Part shown: positions 1 to 5,805 of the stretch, in pieces
Layout of the letters: the number at the start of each line of letters is the position of its first letter
Position numbering within the stretch: position 1 is the first letter of the stretch
Assembly (NCBI GenBank): GCA_003819755.1
Contig: RPQK01000497.1
Coordinates: forward strand, 1 to 6,039
Direction of reading: 5' to 3'
DNA: 6,039 nt
DNA from: Acidobacteriota bacterium
Lineage (GTDB): Bacteria; Acidobacteriota; UBA6911; RPQK01
Notes under the pieces: generated by a model
Told to the model about the DNA's origin: nothing
What the model saw: only the letters and a program-made list of their open reading frames with translations
Database searches by the model: none
Position numbers and translations under genes: made by a program

Positions 1-198
1 CCGCATCGCTCCGCAAAAGACGCTCCGCTCAGGGCTCTGTTTCGCTGGGTGGCGGCGCCTCCGTCAGCGCTAACATACGGTTCCGAGATGTGTATAAAGT
101 GCAGGCTCCACAGAGGCACTCCAATCTTGCCGCACAAAGGGCGCCGAGACAATGGGCGATCGGCCAAATAAGCGCGGCGAGTTGCTCGCGCGGCTCCT
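1..198. other. Left-edge stretch without a convincing gene
   Basis: No start-to-stop reading frame of credible length and no recognisable protein motif is seen on either strand. Plus frame 1 is open from the edge to the TAA at 169-171, but the translation is Arg/Pro-rich and resembles no family I know. An 8-bp direct repeat, CGCTCCGC, occurs at 7-14 and 21-28. The stretch is probably intergenic sequence downstream of the minus-strand pseudopilin gene, or the edge of an interspersed repeat. A protein tail running in from the left cannot be fully excluded. Confidence 0.5.
173..192 (-). terminator. Possible weak terminator hairpin after the pseudopilin gene
   Basis: A GC-rich inverted repeat begins about 6 bases past the pseudopilin stop codon. 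Its arms, at 173-181 and 185-192, pair over 8 bp with one bulged base and a 3-base loop. On the minus strand it is followed by CTTATTT, which is only modestly T-rich. The position suits a terminator, but the poor T-tract makes this a tentative call. Confidence 0.3.
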
Positions 199-609
199 CT
201 ACTCTCCCCAGGACGTAATATCCGCGTTTTCGCCCTCACCGCCTTGCGCGCCGTCCCCGCCGTAGCTCCAAATGTCGTATTCACGGTGTTCCCCCGGGAA
301 ACGGTAGTTGTAGGGGCGCTTCCAGGCATCCTTCGGCAAGTTGTCGTCCAAGTATGGACCGCCCCAGCCTTCAATCCCCGCATTCTCCACCAACGCACTC
401 AAGCCTTCGCTGCTGGTCGGGTAACGGCCGACATCCAATCGAAAGGTCTCGAGTGCCGGCTTGAATTGGCTGATCTGCAGTTTCGTCGTCCTGATTTTTC
501 CTTCGACACCCCACCTGGTCACTTTAATACCGACGACCCCGGCGAGAAGTCCAAGCACGACGAGCACGACAATCAACTCAATCAACGAAAAACCTCTGTT
601 CTTTGCCAT
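199..609 (-). CDS. gspG: Type II secretion major pseudopilin, GspG-like
   Basis: This 136-residue protein has the length and architecture of GspG, the main subunit of the type II secretion pseudopilus. Residues 1-6 are a short basic leader ending RG. Prepilin peptidase should cut between G6 and F7, and E11 is the conserved glutamate at mature position 5. Residues 7-28 are the hydrophobic helix that anchors the subunit in the inner membrane and packs in the fibre. The C-terminal half has GspG hallmarks: RYPTSSEGL near 62-70, PKDAWKRPYNYRFPG near 92-106, and the glycine- and aspartate-rich loop at 112-131 (YDIWSYGGDG, then GGEGENADI), which in the family binds calcium. The start is fixed by the leader and by a strong AGGAGGAA site at 617-624. 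No other gsp gene is nearby, so it is an orphan copy. It could serve a dispersed secretion system or a fimbria-like fibre. Confidence 0.93.
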   Translation of the reverse strand: MAKNRGFSLIELIVVLVVLGLLAGVVGIKVTRWGVEGKIRTTKLQISQFKPALETFRLDVGRYPTSSEGLSALVENAGIEGWGGPYLDDNLPKDAWKRPYNYRFPGEHREYDIWSYGGDGAQGGEGENADITSWGE

Positions 610-726
610 TTCTCGGTTCCTCCTGATGCGAGGATGCCGCTTCAGCGCGAAAAGTCTGCAAGCTGGTTTCCTGCGCAGGGCACTGCCGCAAAACGACCGA
701 AAAGCATTTACAATAGTCCTAAAAGA

Positions 727-1617
727 ATGCGGATAACGGCGCTGTTCAGTCTCCTGCTTGTGGTGGTTTTCGGGGCCTTCTTTGACAACCGGCCGGTTGA
801 GCTGGAGCTCATCAAGGCCCTTCCAGTCGAGGAACGGACAGAACCTTCAGGGCTCACCATCCGGGACGGCCGACTTTTCGTCGTGTCGGACAACGACGAT
901 CAGACGATTTACGAGCTTCACATTCGTGAATCGGCAGCCGTGCTGGAACCTCATGTTCGGTTCAACGCTCCGTCCCTCGAGGGAGTTCGAAAACTCGATT
1001 TCGAGGGGATCAGCCAGGACAAGGAGGGCGATTTTTACCTTGTTAGTGAGTCCACCTCCCGGGTTTTGCGGGTAAGCAAGGACGGGCAGAAGACCGAATG
1101 GGTCACTCCCGATCTGCGTGAGGAGGGCCGCAAGAAAGGTCTCTTTCAAGTCAACAACGGCGGACTCGAAGGAATTGCTTGTGTCTCGTCCCGGCACTTC
1201 TATCTTTGCGCCGAACGTCAGGAACGAGGGATCATCGAATTCAAGACACGTGGACACCAGATCTCAACCGAGGTCTGGAACTGCGAAAAGAGGGATTGGG
1301 ACCCTCCCTATGACCGGCCAGCGGATTTTTCGGATCTCTTTCTGGACGGAAACCGGCTTTATGCGCTCATGCGGGCAGATGAAGGGATTGCCGAAATGGG
1401 CCTTGATACCGACAGCTTCCGGGCGAAACGGTTCTGGTCTTTTGGACGGACCGTGCATGACCCGGCGTACAGCTATCGGGACGCCACGTACGGCAAAGCC
1501 GAAGGGCTGTGTATGGACCAGAAACGAATTTATGTGATTCTCGACAACAACCTGGACTCGCGCACCAACAACGCCGAAGACACCCGGCCGCTGTTCTTCA
1601 TCTTCCGAAGACCGTGA
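727..1617 (+). CDS. Secreted/anchored beta-propeller protein (SdiA-regulated or phytase-esterase-like)
   Basis: The 296-residue product starts with a basic residue and a hydrophobic stretch (residues 4-19), a signal peptide or membrane anchor without a lipobox cysteine. The rest looks like a beta-propeller. It has repeated short strands of the type GRLFVVSD (49-55), GDFYLVSE (101-108), RHFYLCAE (156-163), NRLYALMR (209-216) and KRIYVILDNN (266-275). Three xEG[IL] motifs are present: DFEGIS at 91-96, GLEGIA at 146-151 and KAEGLC at 257-262. Such motifs are typical of SdiA-regulated and esterase-like phytase domains and often lie near metal or active-site pockets; substrate is unknown. The frame is open upstream to 244, but that part runs antisense across the pseudopilin gene and has no family features, so the ATG before the hydrophobic segment is preferred. 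An alternative ATG at 634 would add 31 residues. The ribosome site is weak (AAAAGA). A TACAAT at 709-714 could be a -10 box giving a very short leader. Confidence 0.75.
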   Translation: MRITALFSLLLVVVFGAFFDNRPVELELIKALPVEERTEPSGLTIRDGRLFVVSDNDDQTIYELHIRESAAVLEPHVRFNAPSLEGVRKLDFEGISQDKEGDFYLVSESTSRVLRVSKDGQKTEWVTPDLREEGRKKGLFQVNNGGLEGIACVSSRHFYLCAERQERGIIEFKTRGHQISTEVWNCEKRDWDPPYDRPADFSDLFLDGNRLYALMRADEGIAEMGLDTDSFRAKRFWSFGRTVHDPAYSYRDATYGKAEGLCMDQKRIYVILDNNLDSRTNNAEDTRPLFFIFRRP

Positions 1618-1679
1618 AGGAAAGGATGAAGGATGAAGGATGAAGCAAGCTGAGTCTCCTTCATCCTTCATCCTTTCCT
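1618..1679. terminator. Perfect 23-bp hairpin of GGATGAA heptamers between convergent genes
   Basis: Bases 1618-1640 are the exact reverse complement of 1657-1679, giving a 23-bp stem with a 16-base loop. The left arm contains GGATGAA starting at 1624 and 1631; a third perfect copy at 1638-1644 runs from the stem into the loop. The right arm carries two full TTCATCC copies (1660, 1667). The stem begins one base after the propeller gene's stop and ends inside the ROK gene's TAG (1678-1680), so it fills the whole gap between the two convergent genes. A bidirectional transcription stop or 3' end protector is the likely role. There is no T-tract on either side, so it is not a textbook intrinsic terminator. 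It may equally be a mobile palindromic repeat of the REP type. Confidence 0.65.
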
Positions 1680-2640
1680 AGACCTGCCCGCAACGGGTGG
1701 CCAGGGCAATGGCGCCGTAGATGCCGGCCTTGTCTCCCAGCGGTGACTGCTCGATGCGAATGCCGTCGAGGGGAAACATCGTAACTCGCTCCCGGACGGT
1801 AGACTTCACCGTGTCAATCAGGATGGGACCAAGGGCTGAGACGCCGCCCCCCAGAACGACCAGCTCGGGATGCAGCATGAGGATAGCATTCGCCACGGCA
1901 ATGCCCAGGTAGGTTGCCGCCCGAACGAGGGCCGCTCTCACGGCATCGTCGCCCGCCTCGGCGGCGGCTTTCATCTCCTTTGGGGTCACATAGTCGGATC
2001 GACCGCCGACCATCTGGTGCAAACGCGGGGCGAGACCGCATCTGAGAAGCCGCACTCCTTCGGCAGAGATAGCAGGCCCGCTCGCCAGGGTTTCGAGGCA
2101 ACCACGGCTGCCGCACCCGCATAGTAGTCCGTCTGGAAGAATCGTCTGGTGCCCAAGTTCGCCGGCCGCCCCGAAAGGCCCCAGCCGCAGCTTCCCGTCT
2201 ATGACCACGCCGCCACCGATGCCGGTGCCCACAGACAAGAACACCAACGATCCGGTCCTGGCACCGGCCCCATACGTGAGCTCTCCCAGAGTCGCGGTCC
2301 GCACGTCGTTAAGCAGATAGACGGGGCAGCCCAGGCGGGAACCGAGGGTTGCGGCCACAGGAACGTTTCGCCACTGCCCGGGAAGATTCGGCAGGAACAG
2401 GGTGGTTCCAGCGGCGCGGTCAACGAGCCCCGGCGCGCCAATACCCAAGGCCACCGGCTCTTCCCCGGCGGCAGAAGCCATGTCTTTCAGAACAGATGCG
2501 ATTCGCTCAAGGACTGCGTCCGGACCTTCGTGAGAGTAGGTCGGGTCGGTCCGCTCACAGAGGATCGTTCCGTCCACGTGGCCGAGAGCACAAGCCGTGT
2601 TTGTCCCACCCAGATCCACCGCCGCATAAACTCGAGTCAT
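1678..2640 (-). CDS. ROK family sugar kinase (glucokinase-like)
   Basis: The 320-residue product is a full-length ROK protein, a cytoplasmic kinase type that uses ATP to phosphorylate glucose or related hexoses and N-acetylhexosamines. Visible landmarks are the phosphate-binding loop DLGGTNT at 9-15, GIGAPGLVD at 66-74 and ND at 111-112, where D112 is the expected catalytic base. GTGIGGGVVIDG follows at 138-149, and the sugar/zinc segment has E161, H164, C174, C176 and C181 (GELGH, then CGCGSRGCLE). The C-terminal HPELVVLGGGV lies at 257-267. With catalytic and zinc residues intact and no DNA-binding N-terminus, this is a kinase rather than a ROK repressor. An in-frame ATG at 2677 would add 13 residues unlike the family and has no ribosome site, so the ATG at 2638-2640 is preferred, with GAAAGG at 2651-2656. 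No clear promoter lies just upstream, so it may be cotranscribed with the Tat gene. Exact sugar specificity cannot be read from the sequence. Confidence 0.93.
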   Translation of the reverse strand: MTRVYAAVDLGGTNTACALGHVDGTILCERTDPTYSHEGPDAVLERIASVLKDMASAAGEEPVALGIGAPGLVDRAAGTTLFLPNLPGQWRNVPVAATLGSRLGCPVYLLNDVRTATLGELTYGAGARTGSLVFLSVGTGIGGGVVIDGKLRLGPFGAAGELGHQTILPDGLLCGCGSRGCLETLASGPAISAEGVRLLRCGLAPRLHQMVGGRSDYVTPKEMKAAAEAGDDAVRAALVRAATYLGIAVANAILMLHPELVVLGGGVSALGPILIDTVKSTVRERVTMFPLDGIRIEQSPLGDKAGIYGAIALATRCGQV

Positions 2641-2709
2641 CAATTGCCGGCCTTTCGTTTCGAGCGAACAGCTTGCCATGCAAATGGGGGAGATTCAAGG
2701 GGGGACTCG

Positions 2710-2820
2710 CACGGACAGACACGGACGGACACGGACGAACACGGACGAACACGAACGGACACGGACAAGCAAAGAGCGAGTCGGTCCGTGTCAGTCCGTG
2801 TTCGTCCGTGTCGGTCCGTG
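2710..2820. repeat. 10-bp-period CACGGAC array with inverted second half
   Basis: Six units beginning ACGGAC (ACGAAC in the fifth) start at exactly 10-base intervals: 2711, 2721, 2731, 2741, 2751 and 2761. After a short spacer, the inverted unit GTCCGTG repeats four times at the same period, at 2784, 2794, 2804 and 2814. Pairing 2720-2759 with 2781-2820 gives a 40-bp stem with 35 matched positions and a 21-base loop; other registers shifted by 10 bases also pair. It lies between the Tat gene stop (2829-2831) and the ROK gene start, so in a joint transcript it would be a large hairpin. The Arg-Thr-Asp-rich reading frames across it are by-products of the repeat and not genes. Confidence 0.9.
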
Positions 2821-2828
2821 GTTCGCCG

Positions 2829-3764
2829 TTAGCTCGACAGAATCCGGCGCACCGTCTGGGCGTTTTCGCTGATTTCGTCTTTGAAGCGCGGATACATGCC
2901 GACAATGACGGCGTCCTGCGGCTTGATGTTGTCAAAGGCAAAGCGGAAGGCTTTCTCGCGATTGTCTGCAGGATCCGCCAGCCGTCCGGCAGCGAGAATC
3001 TTAAAGGCCAGACAGGTCTTACGCGTCTGGCGGATGACCCGGCACATACGGGCTGGATCGCCCTCCAGAAAGACATAGCCCAAAGGCATTTCTCCTACCA
3101 TCTTGCGGACTTCCTCGGTCGTCCGGCTGAACTGATAGAAACAAGTCATGTAGAAGTCCAGGTCCCAGTTCCGCTCCTCCACAAACTCGACCACGGCAGG
3201 CAGGTGGGTCGACAGCCCGACCATGACTCCCGTGTCCCGGATCGCCTTCAAATAATCGCGGACCTTCTCCATGGTGCCGGCATGGAAGTGTTCATCGGTA
3301 ACTCCCCCGTGATGAACAATGGCCAGCGGTTTAAGTTTAGCGACGGCGGCTAACTTGGAAGGATCGTTTCGGATAGCACCACCGGTCAGCAGTATCCATT
3401 GGACCGGCTCCCCTCCCTGGCCCTGCAGCAGCTTCAAAGCAGCGAGGCTCGATTCGTAGTAGCTGAACTGCCAGGTGTTGATTCCATTCTGCTGGCAGTG
3501 GCGAATGAGCTGAGCGATCCTCTCCGGCGTACACCATTCCTTCATGTGCGCCGACAGCGAGGGCAACGCATAGCAGAATCCGTTGAAGGGATTGGAACCG
3601 ATGACCAGTCGGGTGATCCGGTGTGACCCGAGTTGGACCGTCGGTAGAGTCTGTTTTGCGGATGCCGCCGTCTGGGCCGGCAGGCCTTGTTCGATTGCCA
3701 GGCCGCCGGCCAAACCAACGGCAGACTTCAGGACAACACGACGCGAAGTTCGTGATTGGGACAT
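2829..3764 (-). CDS. Tat-exported TIM-barrel-like protein, aldo/keto-reductase-like
   Basis: The 311-residue product opens with a twin-arginine signal (SRRVVLK at 7-13), a hydrophobic stretch to about residue 25 and a likely cleavage site near LPA at 28-30. It should therefore be exported folded. The mature part suggests an aldo/keto-reductase-like barrel: RLVIGSNPFNG (52-62), NGINTWQFSYYESS (93-106), ILLTGG (124-129), LAIVHHGG (147-154), and FYQFSR (209-214) followed by LGYVFLEGDPARM (228-240). In true reductases the first segment carries a catalytic Asp in a DTA motif and the strand near 124-129 carries Lys. Here those positions read WQF and ILLTGG, so the classical Asp-Tyr-Lys-His tetrad seems absent apart from the Tyr and His. 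The function is unknown. The ATG is supported by the Tat motif and a GGGAGGT ribosome site at 3769-3775. The gene has its own promoter and precedes the ROK kinase gene on the same strand. Confidence 0.8.
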   Translation of the reverse strand: MSQSRTSRRVVLKSAVGLAGGLAIEQGLPAQTAASAKQTLPTVQLGSHRITRLVIGSNPFNGFCYALPSLSAHMKEWCTPERIAQLIRHCQQNGINTWQFSYYESSLAALKLLQGQGGEPVQWILLTGGAIRNDPSKLAAVAKLKPLAIVHHGGVTDEHFHAGTMEKVRDYLKAIRDTGVMVGLSTHLPAVVEFVEERNWDLDFYMTCFYQFSRTTEEVRKMVGEMPLGYVFLEGDPARMCRVIRQTRKTCLAFKILAAGRLADPADNREKAFRFAFDNIKPQDAVIVGMYPRFKDEISENAQTVRRILSS

Positions 3765-3788
3765 TTGTACCTCCCTGCTCTGCCCCTA

Positions 3789-3816
3789 ATCATATCCCCT
3801 TCCACCGGGACGTCAA
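3789..3816 (-). promoter_or_regulatory. Sigma70-like promoter for the Tat-signal gene
   Basis: Read on the minus strand, TTGACG (3811-3816) and TATGAT (3789-3794) each match the -35 and -10 consensus at five of six bases, with a 16-base spacer. Initiation would fall near 3782, giving a leader of about 18 bases that contains the GGGAGGT ribosome site. This implies that the Tat gene, and perhaps the ROK gene after it, is transcribed independently of the lipoprotein gene upstream. Confidence 0.5.
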
Positions 3817-3824
3817 CGGGTCAA

Positions 3825-4286
3825 TCACTCGCCAACCGGACCGAACGAGAACGAATCAAGCGTGTCTTCCGGACGGGGCTGATCTTTGGATTCGAGGTAT
3901 TGAACGACCAGGATGATGGGAAACGAGCGCTCCGGGTCTACCTGCTTACCGTCCTTCGTCACGCAGATGTCTTCCTCCGGCATAGACCCTTCGGGGCAGG
4001 CGACGGCGACCTCTTTGTCCGTCGTGTAGTAGCTCTGACTCGGCGTCGGGGAATACACGGGAGGACCCAGAAGGCGCTCGATTTCCTCGCGGCGACGCCT
4101 TCGCAGATCCAAGTGCGGCAGAAGCCGGGCCAGGCTGTAATAGTCGTGACTCTGGCGGTAATGCCGGCCGAGCGTTTCGACCGTTTCGGCTGTTTCCGGG
4201 TTCTTCGGGCGGCTGCTGCAGTCAATACCGAGGAGCCCAATCCCGACGATGCACACAAATAGCGGCCAGGGAAGACGGTTTTTCAT
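3825..4286 (-). CDS. Small exported putative lipoprotein, SmpA/BamE-like flavour
   Basis: The 153-residue product begins MKNR, then a hydrophobic segment (5-21) and C23 followed by SS, resembling a lipoprotein signal. The residue before the cysteine is Asp, which is not a good lipobox, so it may instead be an ordinary signal peptide or anchor. A basic run, LRRRRREEIERLLGPP (61-76), leads into YSPTPSQSYYTTDKE. The C-terminal part has ILVVQYLES and ends SFSFGPVGE. The 'RLLGPP...YY...' layout recalls small SmpA/OmlA-type lipoproteins, but this is a weak resemblance. C97 and C108 could form a disulfide in the envelope. The frame is open upstream to 4397, but that extension overlaps the transporter gene and lacks a signal, while the ATG at 4284-4286 has a well-placed GGAAAG (4290-4295). 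The function is not recognised. Confidence 0.72.
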   Translation of the reverse strand: MKNRLPWPLFVCIVGIGLLGIDCSSRPKNPETAETVETLGRHYRQSHDYYSLARLLPHLDLRRRRREEIERLLGPPVYSPTPSQSYYTTDKEVAVACPEGSMPEEDICVTKDGKQVDPERSFPIILVVQYLESKDQPRPEDTLDSFSFGPVGE

Positions 4287-4388
4287 GATCTTTCCAGTCT
4301 TTCTGCAACGCAGGATTCTATTACATTTCCCTTTGCGTTTAGCCGGTTTGCCTTGGACAATACTGATCGCGGTCAAACAGGAGGCCCC
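4287..4388. promoter_or_regulatory. Divergent intergenic region, lipoprotein / symporter
   Basis: These 102 bases separate two divergent starts and must hold promoters for both directions. On the plus strand, TTGCGT (4333-4338) and GACAAT (4356-4361) with a 17-base spacer form a poor to moderate promoter for the symporter. On the minus strand, TAGAAT (4315-4320) is a possible -10 for the lipoprotein gene without a good -35. No clear operator palindrome is seen. Confidence 0.3.
4379..4384 (+). promoter_or_regulatory. Ribosome binding site fixing the symporter start
   Basis: A perfect AGGAGG sits four bases before the ATG at 4389. This favours that start over the in-frame ATG at 4353, which would add 12 residues unlike the family. 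Confidence 0.8.
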
Positions 4389-5777
4389 ATGACTCAAGGA
4401 ACTGTTAGAGTCCCGATACGTGAGAAGGTCGGCTATGCCTTTGGAGACGTCGCCTCGTGCATTTTCTGGCAGACGCTCGGTTCATTCCTGCTCTTCTTCT
4501 ACACCGACGTTTTTGGCATTCCCGCCGCCGCCGCAGGGACCATGTTCCTCGTGACCCGCCTGTGGGATGCGGTCAACGACCCGATGATGGGAACGATCGC
4601 GGACCGAACCCATACGCGCTGGGGCAGATTCAGGCCCTACCTGCTCTGGATGGCGGCTCCCTTCGCCATTATCGGCGTTCTTCTGTTCACCACCCCGGAT
4701 CTCGGGCCGACCGGCAAACTCGTGTACGCGTACATCACGTACAACCTGATGATGATGGTCTACACGGCGATCAACATCCCGTATTCGTCCCTACTCGGCG
4801 TCATCACCTCGAACCCCACTGAAAGGATCAGTCTCTCGTCGTACAAGTTCGTCGGCGCCTTTACCGGAGGACTTCTTATCCAGGCCTTCACCTTGCCGCT
4901 CGTCGGTTACTTCGGACAGGGGAATCAGGCGGTCGGGTTTCAACGCACCATGATCTTGTACGCGGTCGTTGCCTTTGCCCTGTTTGTTGTCACGTTTCTC
5001 TCAATCAAGGAACGTGTCCAGCCCGATCCCAGTCAGAAATCGAATATCAGGCAGGATCTCCGCGATCTCTCAAAGAACAAGCCATGGTTCATCCTCATGC
5101 TTCTGGGCCTGTTCACGCTCTCGTACGTGGCCATCCGAAATGGCATCACCATTTACTACTTCAAGTACTTCGTAAAGAACGAGACCTTGTACAACTCCTA
5201 CATGGTGTCGGCGACCTTTGCGGTCATCATCGGCATTTTTGTCGTCGAACGCCTGGCGAGAAAGTACGGCAAGGTGCGGATCTACATGATCCTGATGGGA
5301 ATCTCGACGCTCATGACGGTTGCCTTTTACTGGCTCCGGCCTCAGGACATCTTCTGGATGTTCACTCTGAACATCATTGCGAACTTCACCATGGGGCCGA
5401 CTTCACCCCTTATCTGGTCCATGTACGCCGATGTGGCTGACTGGTCCGAATGGAAGACCGGCCGAAGGGCAACGGGACTGGTGTTCTCGGCCGCGACGTT
5501 CTCTCAGAAGATGGGGTGGGCCATCGGAGGAGCGCTTCCTGGGTGGCTCCTGGGGCTCTTTCATTACCAGGCCGGACTGGCGAATCAGCCCCCGGAGAGC
5601 ATTTTCGGCCTGAGGCTCATGATCAGTTTCATCCCTGCGGTCGGCTCAATCCTGGCCACGCTCTTCGTCATGTTCTACAAACTCGATGAGCGGACCATGA
5701 AGCAGATCGAAGCGGAACTGAACGAACGCCGGGCACACGCAGAGCAGGCGGTGCCGGAGGCCGCGGCAACCACGTAG
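4389..5777 (+). CDS. GPH family sugar:cation symporter (MelB/YicJ type)
   Basis: The 462-residue product is a full-length major facilitator of the glycoside-pentoside-hexuronide:cation symporter family, which imports sugars or glycosides with H+ or Na+. The N-terminal REKVGYAFGD (11-20) is family-typical. The cation-site helix reads LWDAVNDP (58-65), with D60 and D64 in the positions of the paired MelB aspartates. It is followed by the cytoplasmic loop motif DRTHTRWGRFRPYLLW (72-87). The sequence is hydrophobic throughout, consistent with 12 membrane helices, with a central loop near 205-232. The second-half signature MYADVADWSEWKTGRRATGL lies at 345-364. The C-terminus is a short charged tail. 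The next gene, a GH130 enzyme, follows after 28 bases on the same strand and probably shares its transcript. A small beta-mannoside or similar disaccharide is thus a likely substrate, although the sequence alone does not set specificity. Confidence 0.95.
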   Translation: MTQGTVRVPIREKVGYAFGDVASCIFWQTLGSFLLFFYTDVFGIPAAAAGTMFLVTRLWDAVNDPMMGTIADRTHTRWGRFRPYLLWMAAPFAIIGVLLFTTPDLGPTGKLVYAYITYNLMMMVYTAINIPYSSLLGVITSNPTERISLSSYKFVGAFTGGLLIQAFTLPLVGYFGQGNQAVGFQRTMILYAVVAFALFVVTFLSIKERVQPDPSQKSNIRQDLRDLSKNKPWFILMLLGLFTLSYVAIRNGITIYYFKYFVKNETLYNSYMVSATFAVIIGIFVVERLARKYGKVRIYMILMGISTLMTVAFYWLRPQDIFWMFTLNIIANFTMGPTSPLIWSMYADVADWSEWKTGRRATGLVFSAATFSQKMGWAIGGALPGWLLGLFHYQAGLANQPPESIFGLRLMISFIPAVGSILATLFVMFYKLDERTMKQIEAELNERRAHAEQAVPEAAATT

Positions 5778-5789
5778 AACGTAACGGAA

Positions 5790-5801
5790 AGACACGGACA
5801 C
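5790..5801 (+). repeat. Lone copy of the CACGGAC unit before the GH130 start
   Basis: The string AGACACGGACAC matches a unit of the 2710-2820 array (2717-2728) at 10 of 12 bases. It sits in the 28-base gap between the symporter stop and the GH130 ATG. A single short copy could be chance. Confidence 0.35.
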
Positions 5802-5805
5802 AGCT

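Noticed and set aside
86..104. Resemblance to the Tn5 mosaic end (AGATGTGTATAA plus a terminal CAG, 15 of 19 positions)
   Set aside because: The match breaks in the middle, there is no partner end or transposase, and an adapter artefact should match exactly; chance is more likely.
88..171. Small plus-strand frame MCIKCRLH... of 27 codons
   Set aside because: No ribosome site and no recognisable motif; the Arg-rich composition is typical of spurious frames.
244..726. Upstream in-frame extension of the propeller gene, running antisense across the pseudopilin gene
   Set aside because: The extension opposes a clear GspG gene, has no family features, and would place the signal-like segment in mid-protein.
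1264..1671. Minus-strand frame starting in the GGATGAA hairpin and running across the propeller gene
   Set aside because: Its start lies in the simple repeat and its body is antisense to a supported gene.
2710..2820. CRISPR array
   Set aside because: The 10-base units are far shorter than CRISPR repeats, there are no unique spacers, and no cas gene is present.
2149..3353. Long plus-strand frames opposite the ROK and Tat genes, including Arg-Thr-Asp-rich stretches
   Set aside because: They are mirror frames of two well-supported genes, and the low-complexity part is only the 10-bp repeat translated.
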